From an uncultured Clostridia bacterium (GTDB lineage Bacteria; Bacillota; Clostridia; Christensenellales; Borkfalkiaceae), in NCBI GenBank assembly GCA_947625865.1, contig CANQQD010000003.1, positions 21,613 to 85,612 on the forward strand: a DNA stretch of 64,000 bases. The letters are read 5' to 3'. The position numbers were made by a program, and so were the translations under genes. Below are positions 37,932 through 48,088 of this stretch, in pieces. The notes beneath the pieces are model-generated. The model was not told the origin of the DNA and searched no databases. It saw only the letters and a program-made list of their open reading frames with translations. Positions within the stretch are counted from its first letter, which is position 1, and every line of letters starts with the position of its first letter.

Positions 37932-38020
37932 GTATTGGGCTCAATAAGTCGTGACCGGCACGGTGTTTTTTGGCGCAAATCGTCACCGCGCCGCACGAAC
38001 CGCGGGGGTTTCATTTTACT

Positions 38021-38081
38021 CTCTTCTCTGCGCCACGAAAAAAGGACACCTTTGGTGTCCCCGTCGTGGCGCAGAGAAGAG
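38021..38081. repeat. 18-bp perfect inverted repeat mirroring the tRNA-Ser 3' end, enclosing a terminator hairpin
   Basis: CTCTTCTCTGCGCCACGA (38021-38038) / TCGTGGCGCAGAGAAGAG (38064-38081); inner GGACACC-TTT-GGTGTCC (38044-38060). Confidence 0.95.
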
Positions 38082-38157
38082 GATTTGAACCTCCGGACGG
38101 GTATCAGCCGTCACACGATTTCCAATCGTGCGCCTTAAACCACTCAGCCATCTCTGC
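38067..38157 (-). tRNA. tRNA-Ser (GGA), CCA encoded
   Basis: GCAGAGATGGCTGAGTGGTTTAAGGCGCACGATTGGAAATCGTGTGACGG...GGTTCAAATCCTCTTCTCTGCGCCA; long variable arm. Confidence 0.97.
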
Positions 38158-38343
38158 ATCGTCGCCCGGCATTTCCTGCCCGGCAATTTAATGATATAAA
38201 ATTTATTTGAAAAAATCAAGTATTTTTAACCCGTTAAAAAAATTTTCGGTCAATTCTCCCGCCCTGTGACAATACATCATTATATATAAGTTACGCTTAT
38301 ATGCTATATAAGTTATCGAAATATCTTCGGCATATGCTAATGT

Positions 38344-39758
<1,415 letters not shown>

Positions 39759-39823
39759 AATTGTGTCTGCAAACAGGTTGACAACATATAATGTTTGTGG
39801 TATATTAATTACCGCAAACATAT

Positions 39824-39898
39824 GCAGGTGTCGCCTAGCGGTATGGCGTCAGCTTCCCAAGCTGATTCCGGCGGGTCCGACTCCCGTCACCTGCTCCA
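39824..39898 (+). tRNA. tRNA-Gly (CCC), CCA encoded
   Basis: GCAGGTGTCGCCTAGCGGTATGGCGTCAGCTTCCCAAGCTGATTCCGGCGGGTCCGACTCCCGTCACCTGCTCCA. Confidence 0.97.
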
Positions 39899-39901
39899 TA
39901 G

Positions 39902-39931
39902 GAAAGCTCCCGTTTAAGCGGGAGCTTTTTG
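39902..39931 (+). terminator. Rho-independent terminator
   Basis: gaaagctcccgtttaagcgggagcttttt. Confidence 0.88.
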
Positions 39932-40037
39932 CTTAATTGTAAAAATGTTACAGCTATTTTTTTGTTTAATATTTGCAATGTAATATATTATGTGGTAATA
40001 TATATCTGCATAAATCTTTACGGGGAGGTGGAACTGC

Positions 40038-43000
40038 GTGAAAGGATTGATATTTTCTTCCGCCATATGCCTTATGTCGGGCATTGCCGCGTTTGCAAAT
40101 ACCGGCGCCAACGCTTCGGCCGGGGCGTATGCCGGTCTTGATTTTTCACGCAAAGGGTATGATTATTCCTCCGTTTCCCCGGTGGGATTTTTAACGCAAA
40201 ATTTAAATTCGGAGCTTTTTGAAGGGGAGGCGGAATATCTCGAAGCCTTTCCCGACTTCACAATAAAATACAGCGACAAAATTGCCGGCAGATATGTGAG
40301 CGCGGCTGAGGAGAACGGCGAGCTTAATGTCGCTGCCGAAGAGTATGCATATACCGCGGCGAACGGCAGCAGCGTCGTCTGGACGCCGATATCGGCTGAG
40401 GGCGTACAGTCTCAAGACGGATCGTGGAACTTCCCTCTCTCGGGGTTGGCGAATGACTATGTGAGCGTAACCTACGGCACGACGATAGATATAGACAAAT
40501 CTTATATAAACGATTTGCTCAACAGCTACTACCGCGCCGCGCAGGCGGCGGCAAGCAAAATACAGTCTGAAAACGACAGGTACGACAGCGCATATGCCGA
40601 ATATCAGGCAAACTGCTCGGAATATGAAAATTATTTGGCAGAGTGTGAGCTATATAAGCAAAGATCGGAGGAATATGCAGCATATCTCGAACGCTATGCC
40701 GAATGGAAGCGCAAGGACGATCCTTATCAGGCGTATCTTAAAGAGTACAATAAATATCTTGACGAGCTTGAGGAATACAATAGCTACAACAGCGAAGCGG
40801 CGCAGGCGCAGTACAACCGCGATATGCAGCGTTATCTTGAATATCAGGCGGCGTGCGAAAATTACGAGAAGCTCTATGACGAATATCTCAAAAGCATAGA
40901 CACTCCCGAAATGGCTCAGGTAAAAGCGCAAATAGGTATTGTGGACTACATTTATAAGGTTGCGGGCGATAACCGCACCATATACGGCGCAATAACGGGC
41001 AGCACGGTAACCGATGTGCTTTCCCGCAAGGAGGATCTCAAGCTTGCCGGCGCGGACGGCAAGGCTGTAGACCGTGCGAGCGATGCGACCAAAAATCTCC
41101 GCAACCTTTTTGCAAACTATGCGGCTTTAAAAAATGAAGAAGCGAAGTATTCTTTTTATGTAACCACATATAGCAGTTTAAGCGAAAATTTCAACGTGCT
41201 GTTGCGCGTTCTCGACTATTTTTACAGAATAAACACCATCAGAACATACATAGAAAAGAGCGGGAGAAACGAAAAATTCTGTATTCTCGTCGCCCAGCTC
41301 TATGAAATAACCGACGCCCTCAGCTCCGCACCCGTGACCAACTACGAAGCAGAGTATGGGTGGAAGGATCCTTCGGCAGCCGTTTTCGACGGATCGTACA
41401 AAATTAACGGGCGGAAGCCCGCCGATATTCTCGGCTCAGCCGTGCTTGATTTTTCCGGGAGCCCCGAGCCCCTCGGGGACGGCTATCCGTTGCTGCCATC
41501 AGAACCCGAAAAGCCCGAAAAGGTGGACCCGCCCGTATTTTACGAGCGTCCCCACATGCCCGTGCCTCCTGTGGAGGTTCCCCCGCCCGGACCGGCGCCA
41601 GAAGCCGTTTCCGAGCCGGTCAAACCCGATGAAGTTCCCGAGCCCGAGGAGCTCGAGAGATATCAACCAACGCATTGGGAATCGGTTCTTTCCGCGATGG
41701 ACGGCAAAATCGGATACAGGCAGCCTGTTTCGGAAAATTATAAACTCAGCATCACTTCCGAAGTAACAAAATATTTCAGGGGCGACCATCAAAGCGTTAC
41801 CGTCTTTTTCTATCCCGACAGGGATGCGGGCGCCGAGGAGTATTCCTACTTTGAGGAGAGCGTCGACGGCTCGTACATAGAATATCCGCCCGATTTGCCC
41901 ACGCCCGAAAAAACGCGGAGAGGGTATGTCTGCACATTCGCGGGATGGGTGTATGAGGACGGCACGCCTGTCGATTTCGGCGATCTGCGGTCGGCAGAAA
42001 GCTCTGTGAACGTATATCCTTCGTTCACCGAGGTTCCCGAGTTGTACGACGTTATTTGGGTCATAGACGGAGTAGAATATCCCCAAAAGGCGGCATATGA
42101 CTCTATCCCCCGGTTTGAAGGCGAGCCCCAAAAGCCGCCGGAAGGGATGAGGCAATACAGATTCAATGGGTGGGACAGGGATATCGAATATATGTCCGAT
42201 TCCACCGTTTATTATTACGCGCAGTTTGAGGGCAGTTGTCTTATTACATGGCGAGTTGCAGGCAGCCCCGATATGGTCGTTTCCGTATGGAAGGACGAGA
42301 TACCCGTGTATCCCGAAAACGAAGGCATACCATACAGGGAGTCGGATTCCGTCTATGCCTATGTGTTCAGCGGCTGGGATATGCTGCCTGCTCCGGCAAC
42401 GAAGGACGAAGTATATACCGCTACTTTTGCGCGGAAATATCTTGTTCCCGTAAAAGACAAATGGGCTGTGGTGACCTATGCGGACGGCTACTATTCCGCC
42501 GACTGTCTCGCCGCCGGTTCGTCGCCCGTAGATATAAGCTTGCTTTTAAATACGGCAGTTATGCACGGAGCGGGCGTACGCGTGGTCTGCGGCGTCAATT
42601 ATACCGTGACCTTCACCGCCTCGGAGGTGTATGACCTCGTTGAGTGCGGCGTCGCAAGCGTCGAACCGTTTATAACCGTCATCGGCATAAACGCATACCG
42701 CGGCAGGGTAATATTTTTTGACGACACGGGCGCAGAAATCGTATATAGCGGCGCTATGTCCATGTCTTTTTCGGGCAGCTTCGATAAGAATAAATCGCGC
42801 ATGTATCGCACGGACGGTCAAAACGGCAGTGAAGAGATCAGATTTTCATTTGACGGCAACAACGTGATCTTTACGATGCGCGGCAACGGAATATACGAGA
42901 TATATCCCGTATATACCGTAAATGTCATAAATTCCGACGCAGCAATCACTGTGACGAGGGATTTTGCCAAAAGGAACGACATTGTCACTGTGTCCTTGGG

Positions 43001-43514
43001 AGAATTGCCCGAGGGCAGGCAGCTCGAAAAAATATATGTAATAGATTCCGCCGGCAATCCGGTCGCGCTTTCCGGTGATATGTCATTTATAATGCCTGCC
43101 GGCGACGTTGCCGTGAGCGCGGTCCTCGCATGGCGCAGATATGAGGTGATTTTCCGTTCGGACGGCAAGACGATAAGCCGCAGGATATATAATTACGGCG
43201 ACGATATAACGCCCCCGGCAAACCCGGTAAAAGCGCCCGACGGAACCAATTCATATAGCTTTGTCGGGTGGGATGCGGAGCTTTCCAAGGTAACAAAAGA
43301 CGTAACATATAACGCAGTTTTCCAAAGTATGCCCCTGCCGGTTTTCGCAAGCGGCAACGGAGGACTTTCCAAACTTGCAATAACGCTGATATGCGTTGCT
43401 GCGTGCGTTTTTGCGGTAATTGTCGCCGCAATAGTGCTGACCGTTGTGCTGATCGTCCGCAGGAAAAAGCGCAAAAATGCTTTAAAACCCGAATCCACTC
43501 TCAAAACTATGTGA
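40038..43514 (+). CDS. Large surface protein: signal peptide, Tyr-rich helical region, Pro-rich region, InlB-type B-repeats, C-terminal TM anchor
   Basis: GTG start with ggggaggtgg RBS; repeated FxGWD motifs typical of InlB B-repeats; C-terminal LAITLICVAACVFAVIVAAIVLTVVLIVRRKKRK. Confidence 0.85.
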   Translation: MKGLIFSSAICLMSGIAAFANTGANASAGAYAGLDFSRKGYDYSSVSPVGFLTQNLNSELFEGEAEYLEAFPDFTIKYSDKIAGRYVSAAEENGELNVAAEEYAYTAANGSSVVWTPISAEGVQSQDGSWNFPLSGLANDYVSVTYGTTIDIDKSYINDLLNSYYRAAQAAASKIQSENDRYDSAYAEYQANCSEYENYLAECELYKQRSEEYAAYLERYAEWKRKDDPYQAYLKEYNKYLDELEEYNSYNSEAAQAQYNRDMQRYLEYQAACENYEKLYDEYLKSIDTPEMAQVKAQIGIVDYIYKVAGDNRTIYGAITGSTVTDVLSRKEDLKLAGADGKAVDRASDATKNLRNLFANYAALKNEEAKYSFYVTTYSSLSENFNVLLRVLDYFYRINTIRTYIEKSGRNEKFCILVAQLYEITDALSSAPVTNYEAEYGWKDPSAAVFDGSYKINGRKPADILGSAVLDFSGSPEPLGDGYPLLPSEPEKPEKVDPPVFYERPHMPVPPVEVPPPGPAPEAVSEPVKPDEVPEPEELERYQPTHWESVLSAMDGKIGYRQPVSENYKLSITSEVTKYFRGDHQSVTVFFYPDRDAGAEEYSYFEESVDGSYIEYPPDLPTPEKTRRGYVCTFAGWVYEDGTPVDFGDLRSAESSVNVYPSFTEVPELYDVIWVIDGVEYPQKAAYDSIPRFEGEPQKPPEGMRQYRFNGWDRDIEYMSDSTVYYYAQFEGSCLITWRVAGSPDMVVSVWKDEIPVYPENEGIPYRESDSVYAYVFSGWDMLPAPATKDEVYTATFARKYLVPVKDKWAVVTYADGYYSADCLAAGSSPVDISLLLNTAVMHGAGVRVVCGVNYTVTFTASEVYDLVECGVASVEPFITVIGINAYRGRVIFFDDTGAEIVYSGAMSMSFSGSFDKNKSRMYRTDGQNGSEEIRFSFDGNNVIFTMRGNGIYEIYPVYTVNVINSDAAITVTRDFAKRNDIVTVSLGELPEGRQLEKIYVIDSAGNPVALSGDMSFIMPAGDVAVSAVLAWRRYEVIFRSDGKTISRRIYNYGDDITPPANPVKAPDGTNSYSFVGWDAELSKVTKDVTYNAVFQSMPLPVFASGNGGLSKLAITLICVAACVFAVIVAAIVLTVVLIVRRKKRKNALKPESTLKTM

Positions 43515-43541
43515 AAAGTGTCGAAAATGTTCATTATATTA

Positions 43542-43570
43542 TTGACTTTTTAAATCAAATGATTTAAGAT
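43542..43570 (+). promoter_or_regulatory. Promoter whose spacer contains an 18-bp palindrome
   Basis: TTGACT (43542-43547), 17 nt, TAAGAT (43565-43570); TTAAATCA-AA-TGATTTAA (43550-43567). Confidence 0.55.
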
Positions 43571-43668
43571 ATATATGCTCAAATAGTATAATATTCTGAT
43601 AGTATATTAGACTTATTTGCATGGCTTCATTGCCGCAGAGAAATGAAATTCAAACAGGAGTATTTGCA

Positions 43669-46600
43669 ATGAAAAGAATTTATGACAAGTTGTCCGTAAT
43701 TTTGATCATGCTTCTCTCGCTTGTTATCGTATTCAGTACGGCTTCTTTACTGATTACGAGAGCCTCTGCCGATACGGCGGGCTCAACGCAGGAACAGGTG
43801 CAGAGCGAGGACGAGGCATGGTATGAAATTACCGTAGGAAAGGACAATAAATCGCTCACCATTTTGGTCGACGGCACGTTGGGCAGTTATGCCGATTTGT
43901 CCCAAAAGGACTTGGCAGACGTCAAAAACAAGCTGCTCAGCGCGGTCAAGAGCATTGTTATCAACAGATTGTTGGAAGCTACGGATACCACGAAAACCGT
44001 AGTCGCCGATTATGCAATGCCCATAGCCGACGGTGACGGCAATGAAGGGGTGCCCACATTGCCCGATCTTAGCGGTAGCACCCTCCAGCAATACAAGGAT
44101 TATATCTATAAGCGTCTTAAGCAGGAGGGCGAGCTCGATAAATATCTGAACGGTGACTACGACGTAATGATCAAATACGCCGTGGATCAGTATCTCACTG
44201 CCGAAAAAGACAAGATAGAGGACATGAAGGACTTTACCGATAAAGTCACTCAGCATGTTCAGGGTATTGTCGATCAGGTAATCGAGGAGAAATACGAAGA
44301 GCTTGAAAAACAGATAGAAGACGACGAAACCTTGTCTCATCAACAAAAAGAAGAGCAAAAACAAGCTCTCGCAACAGAAAAGAGTCAGGCGCAGAAGAAA
44401 AATGAAACGAAGACTTCGGAAATTGTTACCGAGGTAGTCGAAAATGGCGGAGCCACCATTACTCCCGCAGATCTTCTGAACGCTACCAATTCGATTATCG
44501 TAAGCGGTGAGTCTCTATATAAGGGCGGCAAGTTCAGCCTTGCAGCGATCAAGCAGTTGATACTCGATCTTCCCAAGCCGGCAGAGATAGCAAATCTTTC
44601 GGACGACGATATGGAGCTCAACTATGATATCGCATTGGATACGACGTTCGGATATGTCGATTTCTCATTGACCCTCGGCTTGAAGAGCGGTTATCAGCAC
44701 GTGAGAGATGCGGCTAAATTTATTGCCAATCATATTGACGTTGCCAATGATAACGGTACATATAAGATCGACGTAAAGGTTCCCGACGAATTTTCCGCAG
44801 TTCTTCTCAAAGCGGCAAATACTTCTGTTATACCCGACAATATCAAGCATGCTCTGTTCGGTATGCTCGATAAACCCGCCAACGAAATAATAGATAAGGT
44901 CGGCGACTACACCTATGAACAGGTTATGGAGTATGTAAAGGGTATTCAGTTCCACAAGCTGTTTGCCAATGTGCTCAACGCCGAATATCTGAGAAACTTC
45001 CTGGCAAAATACAATGTAAATATTCAATCGTTGACAAACGACAATATTGATAAATTTTTGAACGGCGTTCTCAATTATGCCGAAAAGCTTGCAAACAAGC
45101 AGACGGTGGAAGGTCTTGAAGAATTCCTCCACAGATACGGCATACCGGGCATTCCCGCCGGAGCTGAAAATGTAGTTCAGAAATTCCTCGATCTCCTGAA
45201 TAAAATAGATTACGAGCGCTATGACGCCACCGAAATACGTAACTTCCTCACCAGCGAGGACAGAATAAATAATTTCCTCGGCAGGATAGAGGGAAGCTAT
45301 AGGGTCGAATCGCTCTACAATTCCTTTGTCGACTATGCGGAGACCTTGTTCACTAAGCTCCCCGCAAGGCTTCAGAATGGAAAAATAATCAATCTTTACG
45401 ATAATACCAATACCCTTTCGTGGGCGGGCAATGTAAATATCGACGTAAAGCAGATAGTCAGGGATTTGGTCGAAACCGCCAACAAGAACAGCTCGCACAG
45501 TGAGCTCGAGGCTGCCATAGAGTCGGCTCTGGGCAAGATAGAGGGCAATCTCAATTACAATTGGAATATTGACCTCACTATGAGTATACCCGATATCTAC
45601 AAGGTAACCTATGCGGCAGGGAGCGAGGTTCTCGGTGAAGGACTTCTTCCCGTAGGCGCTAACGTTAACTTCTTTGCCAACACCGAAGAGGTTACGGTCA
45701 ACAACGAAAAATTCGCCATAGAGGCTTGGAAGGATTCCGACGAAAATATTTATCGTGCAGGCGCCGATAACAAATTTGAAATGCCCGCTCAAGACTTGGC
45801 TCTTCAGGCTATTACCGGCTTCAATGCAGCGATATCCGTCGACGGAACATCGGTCAGCGGATCCGATTATCAATTCAATAAGAACTATAACGGCACTGCG
45901 GTTGAATTGACCGCAAACGTAAGCGGCGGAATCGGATATGATGTCCCCGAATATAAGTGGTATAAGATACCCGCGTCCGCTAGCGAAGTGTCCGAATATA
46001 TTGAGCTGGAGGAAGGACAGGAGTATAACATTACCGATGTTGCCGATAGCGGCGAATATGTCTGCATTATAAGCGAGACGCTTTACCCCGTCGGCTCCGA
46101 TGATACCATTGTCCTCGAGGCAGAAACCGCTCATATCACTGTTACCATCAGCCCTCAGGCAGTTGATGTTTCGGGTGCAAAGTGGCAGGTAACGAATTCC
46201 CTCACCGGAGAAACCACCGACTACGATCCCGCCAATAGCGAATATAAGTACACGGGTTTCGCATATGAGGTAACGCTTACAGGCTATACTCTTCCGACCG
46301 GAATAACCGTAGAATACGAAGGAACCTCTCAGGCAATCGCCGAAGGCACATATAAAGTATTTGCAATATTTAACAGTTCGGAAAATTATGTTGTCAGCGG
46401 ACTTCAGTTGGGACAGGACGAGGCTCATGCGATTACATGGTCAATTAAAAAGGAAGATATTCCTGACAAGCCCAATCCTCCCGAAGCAAATACCTTTACC
46501 ATAACGTTTGAGGAAACGGAGATCACAATAATCGACGTGAACGGCGTTGTTCCCAAAGACGCCCAAATTGCTCCTGCCAATCATTCAAGCAGCTATACGT

Positions 46601-47682
46601 TAGATAGCTTTGCAAGTCTTATAGAGCTTGAGGATGGCAAGGAAGCGGTTATAATCAATGTCCTTGACATCAAGTTCAATATAAATGTTGCAGTGGGAGA
46701 GTATCAAGTAAAACTCTCAAATCCCGCATTTGCAAGCAAGACTATGGTTATCATCCATATACACGGAAGCGATCCTGCCGAAAAGCTTGGGATAACCCAG
46801 AGCGGCAACACCGTAAGCTTTACGGTTGACGGCTTCTCCGACTTTGCTTTGGTTGGCATACAGGATAAAGTCGTTACCGCCGAAGAGGATAACGACTCCA
46901 ACTGGTGGATCTGGCTGCTGTTGGCGATAATCATAATTCTGCTTATAGTAATTATAATCCTTATAATATATCTGCTCCGCAAGCAGAACGATTCCGACGA
47001 CGATACTTGTCCCAATGTAATAATCATTAAGACGGACGAAATCTATGAAGAAACCGAGGAGCAGGTCGAGGAGACGAAGCCCGACGAAACCCCTGCACAG
47101 GAGGAAACGGCGGCTGCGGCGGCTGAAGAGCCCGACGAAGACGAAATACCTATGCCTCTGGTGACAGACGACGGCAGAAGAATAGTATATGATAAGAGCT
47201 TCGCTGCACGTTTGTCGCAGTCCGAGAGCGCTATCAAGGATTACTACACCGAATTGAAGAACGATATATTGTCCTACAAGGGCGTTAAATCGCGCGTAAG
47301 CTGGCACTTCGATTCGTTTAACAAGGGCAGAACAAAGTGTCTCAAGTTGCAGTTACGCGGCAAGTCAATGTATATGTACATCGCATTGCCTGCGGCTGAG
47401 CTTCCCGAAAAGTATCACGTAAAGGATATGTCCGGCAAGGCGCGTTACAAGGAAGTGCCCACAATGCTCAAGATAAGAAGACCTCGCTCGCTTAAATATG
47501 CTAAGCAGCTCGTGGCTATCCTTATGGAGAGATTAGGGGTAGAGCGCGGCGAAACTCCCAACGAGAAGTACAGACCCAGATACAGGTCGACCAAGTCGCT
47601 CATCGATATGGGACTCGTTAAGGTAAAGTACACCCGCAGCACATTTGCGGCGCCCAAGAGTAAGGACGACGAAAACAAGTAA
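43669..47682 (+). CDS. Large membrane-anchored surface protein with Ig-like ectodomain, single TM, acidic linker and C-terminal cytoplasmic domain
   Basis: Signal peptide MKRIYDKLSVILIMLLSLVIVFSTASLL; TM WWIWLLLAIIIILLIVIIILIIYLLRK; C-terminal domain FAARLSQSESAIKDYYTELKNDILSYKGVKSRVSWHFDSFNKGRTKCLKLQLRGKSMYMYIAL. Confidence 0.85.
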   Translation: MKRIYDKLSVILIMLLSLVIVFSTASLLITRASADTAGSTQEQVQSEDEAWYEITVGKDNKSLTILVDGTLGSYADLSQKDLADVKNKLLSAVKSIVINRLLEATDTTKTVVADYAMPIADGDGNEGVPTLPDLSGSTLQQYKDYIYKRLKQEGELDKYLNGDYDVMIKYAVDQYLTAEKDKIEDMKDFTDKVTQHVQGIVDQVIEEKYEELEKQIEDDETLSHQQKEEQKQALATEKSQAQKKNETKTSEIVTEVVENGGATITPADLLNATNSIIVSGESLYKGGKFSLAAIKQLILDLPKPAEIANLSDDDMELNYDIALDTTFGYVDFSLTLGLKSGYQHVRDAAKFIANHIDVANDNGTYKIDVKVPDEFSAVLLKAANTSVIPDNIKHALFGMLDKPANEIIDKVGDYTYEQVMEYVKGIQFHKLFANVLNAEYLRNFLAKYNVNIQSLTNDNIDKFLNGVLNYAEKLANKQTVEGLEEFLHRYGIPGIPAGAENVVQKFLDLLNKIDYERYDATEIRNFLTSEDRINNFLGRIEGSYRVESLYNSFVDYAETLFTKLPARLQNGKIINLYDNTNTLSWAGNVNIDVKQIVRDLVETANKNSSHSELEAAIESALGKIEGNLNYNWNIDLTMSIPDIYKVTYAAGSEVLGEGLLPVGANVNFFANTEEVTVNNEKFAIEAWKDSDENIYRAGADNKFEMPAQDLALQAITGFNAAISVDGTSVSGSDYQFNKNYNGTAVELTANVSGGIGYDVPEYKWYKIPASASEVSEYIELEEGQEYNITDVADSGEYVCIISETLYPVGSDDTIVLEAETAHITVTISPQAVDVSGAKWQVTNSLTGETTDYDPANSEYKYTGFAYEVTLTGYTLPTGITVEYEGTSQAIAEGTYKVFAIFNSSENYVVSGLQLGQDEAHAITWSIKKEDIPDKPNPPEANTFTITFEETEITIIDVNGVVPKDAQIAPANHSSSYTLDSFASLIELEDGKEAVIINVLDIKFNINVAVGEYQVKLSNPAFASKTMVIIHIHGSDPAEKLGITQSGNTVSFTVDGFSDFALVGIQDKVVTAEEDNDSNWWIWLLLAIIIILLIVIIILIIYLLRKQNDSDDDTCPNVIIIKTDEIYEETEEQVEETKPDETPAQEETAAAAAEEPDEDEIPMPLVTDDGRRIVYDKSFAARLSQSESAIKDYYTELKNDILSYKGVKSRVSWHFDSFNKGRTKCLKLQLRGKSMYMYIALPAAELPEKYHVKDMSGKARYKEVPTMLKIRRPRSLKYAKQLVAILMERLGVERGETPNEKYRPRYRSTKSLIDMGLVKVKYTRSTFAAPKSKDDENK

Positions 47683-47691
47683 TACAGCTAA

Positions 47692-47727
47692 AAGGCCGAC
47701 CACCTAAATCGGTGGTCGGCTTTTAAA
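47692..47727 (+). terminator. Rho-independent terminator
   Basis: aaaaggccgaccacctaaatcggtggtcggctttt. Confidence 0.88.
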
Positions 47728-47797
47728 ATGCGCAGCAGGTCCAGTCATGATCCTGCATCAAATAAAGCCGCACTGACACAAGTCCGCACGGCTTTAT

Positions 47798-47874
47798 TGG
47801 TTGAGGTGACGGGACTTGAACCCACGACCTTCTGGTCCCTAACCAGACGCGCTACCAAACTGCGCTACACCTCA
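47798..47874 (-). tRNA. tRNA-Pro (AGG), CCA encoded
   Basis: TGAGGTGTAGCGCAGTTTGGTAGCGCGTCTGGTTAGGGACCAGAAGGTCGTGGGTTCAAGTCCCGTCACCTCAACCA; anticodon stem TCTGG/CCAGA, loop TTAGGGA. Confidence 0.93.
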
Positions 47875-48088
47875 ATTCTTACAAACAAGTTAATTATACT
47901 TGTTTTGTTTAAAAAAATCAACTGCTTTTTATCTGTTTTATTAAAAAATTTAAATTCGCCTTACCGTCACAAAATTCTTTTTATCGCATATTGCAAGTAA
48001 AACATTCTGTGTGCGTGTGATTATTATAAATAAAGTTATAACATAAATTATATTTACATACCCAATATCCATATGGTATAATTATTTT

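Noticed and set aside
38016-38219. Small ORFs (37914-38138, 37970-38191, 38016-38219) across tRNA-Ser
   Set aside because: They read through a tRNA gene and its inverted repeat; not credible coding regions.
44665-46428. 587-aa minus-strand ORF inside the large surface gene
   Set aside because: Fully antisense to a convincing signal-peptide/TM protein; its translation has no domain signature and no RBS. Long antisense frames are common in this window.
47728-48000. 90-aa plus ORF with 'VTGLEPTTFWSLTRRATKLRYTSI'
   Set aside because: This is the typical spurious translation across a tRNA gene (antisense to tRNA-Pro).
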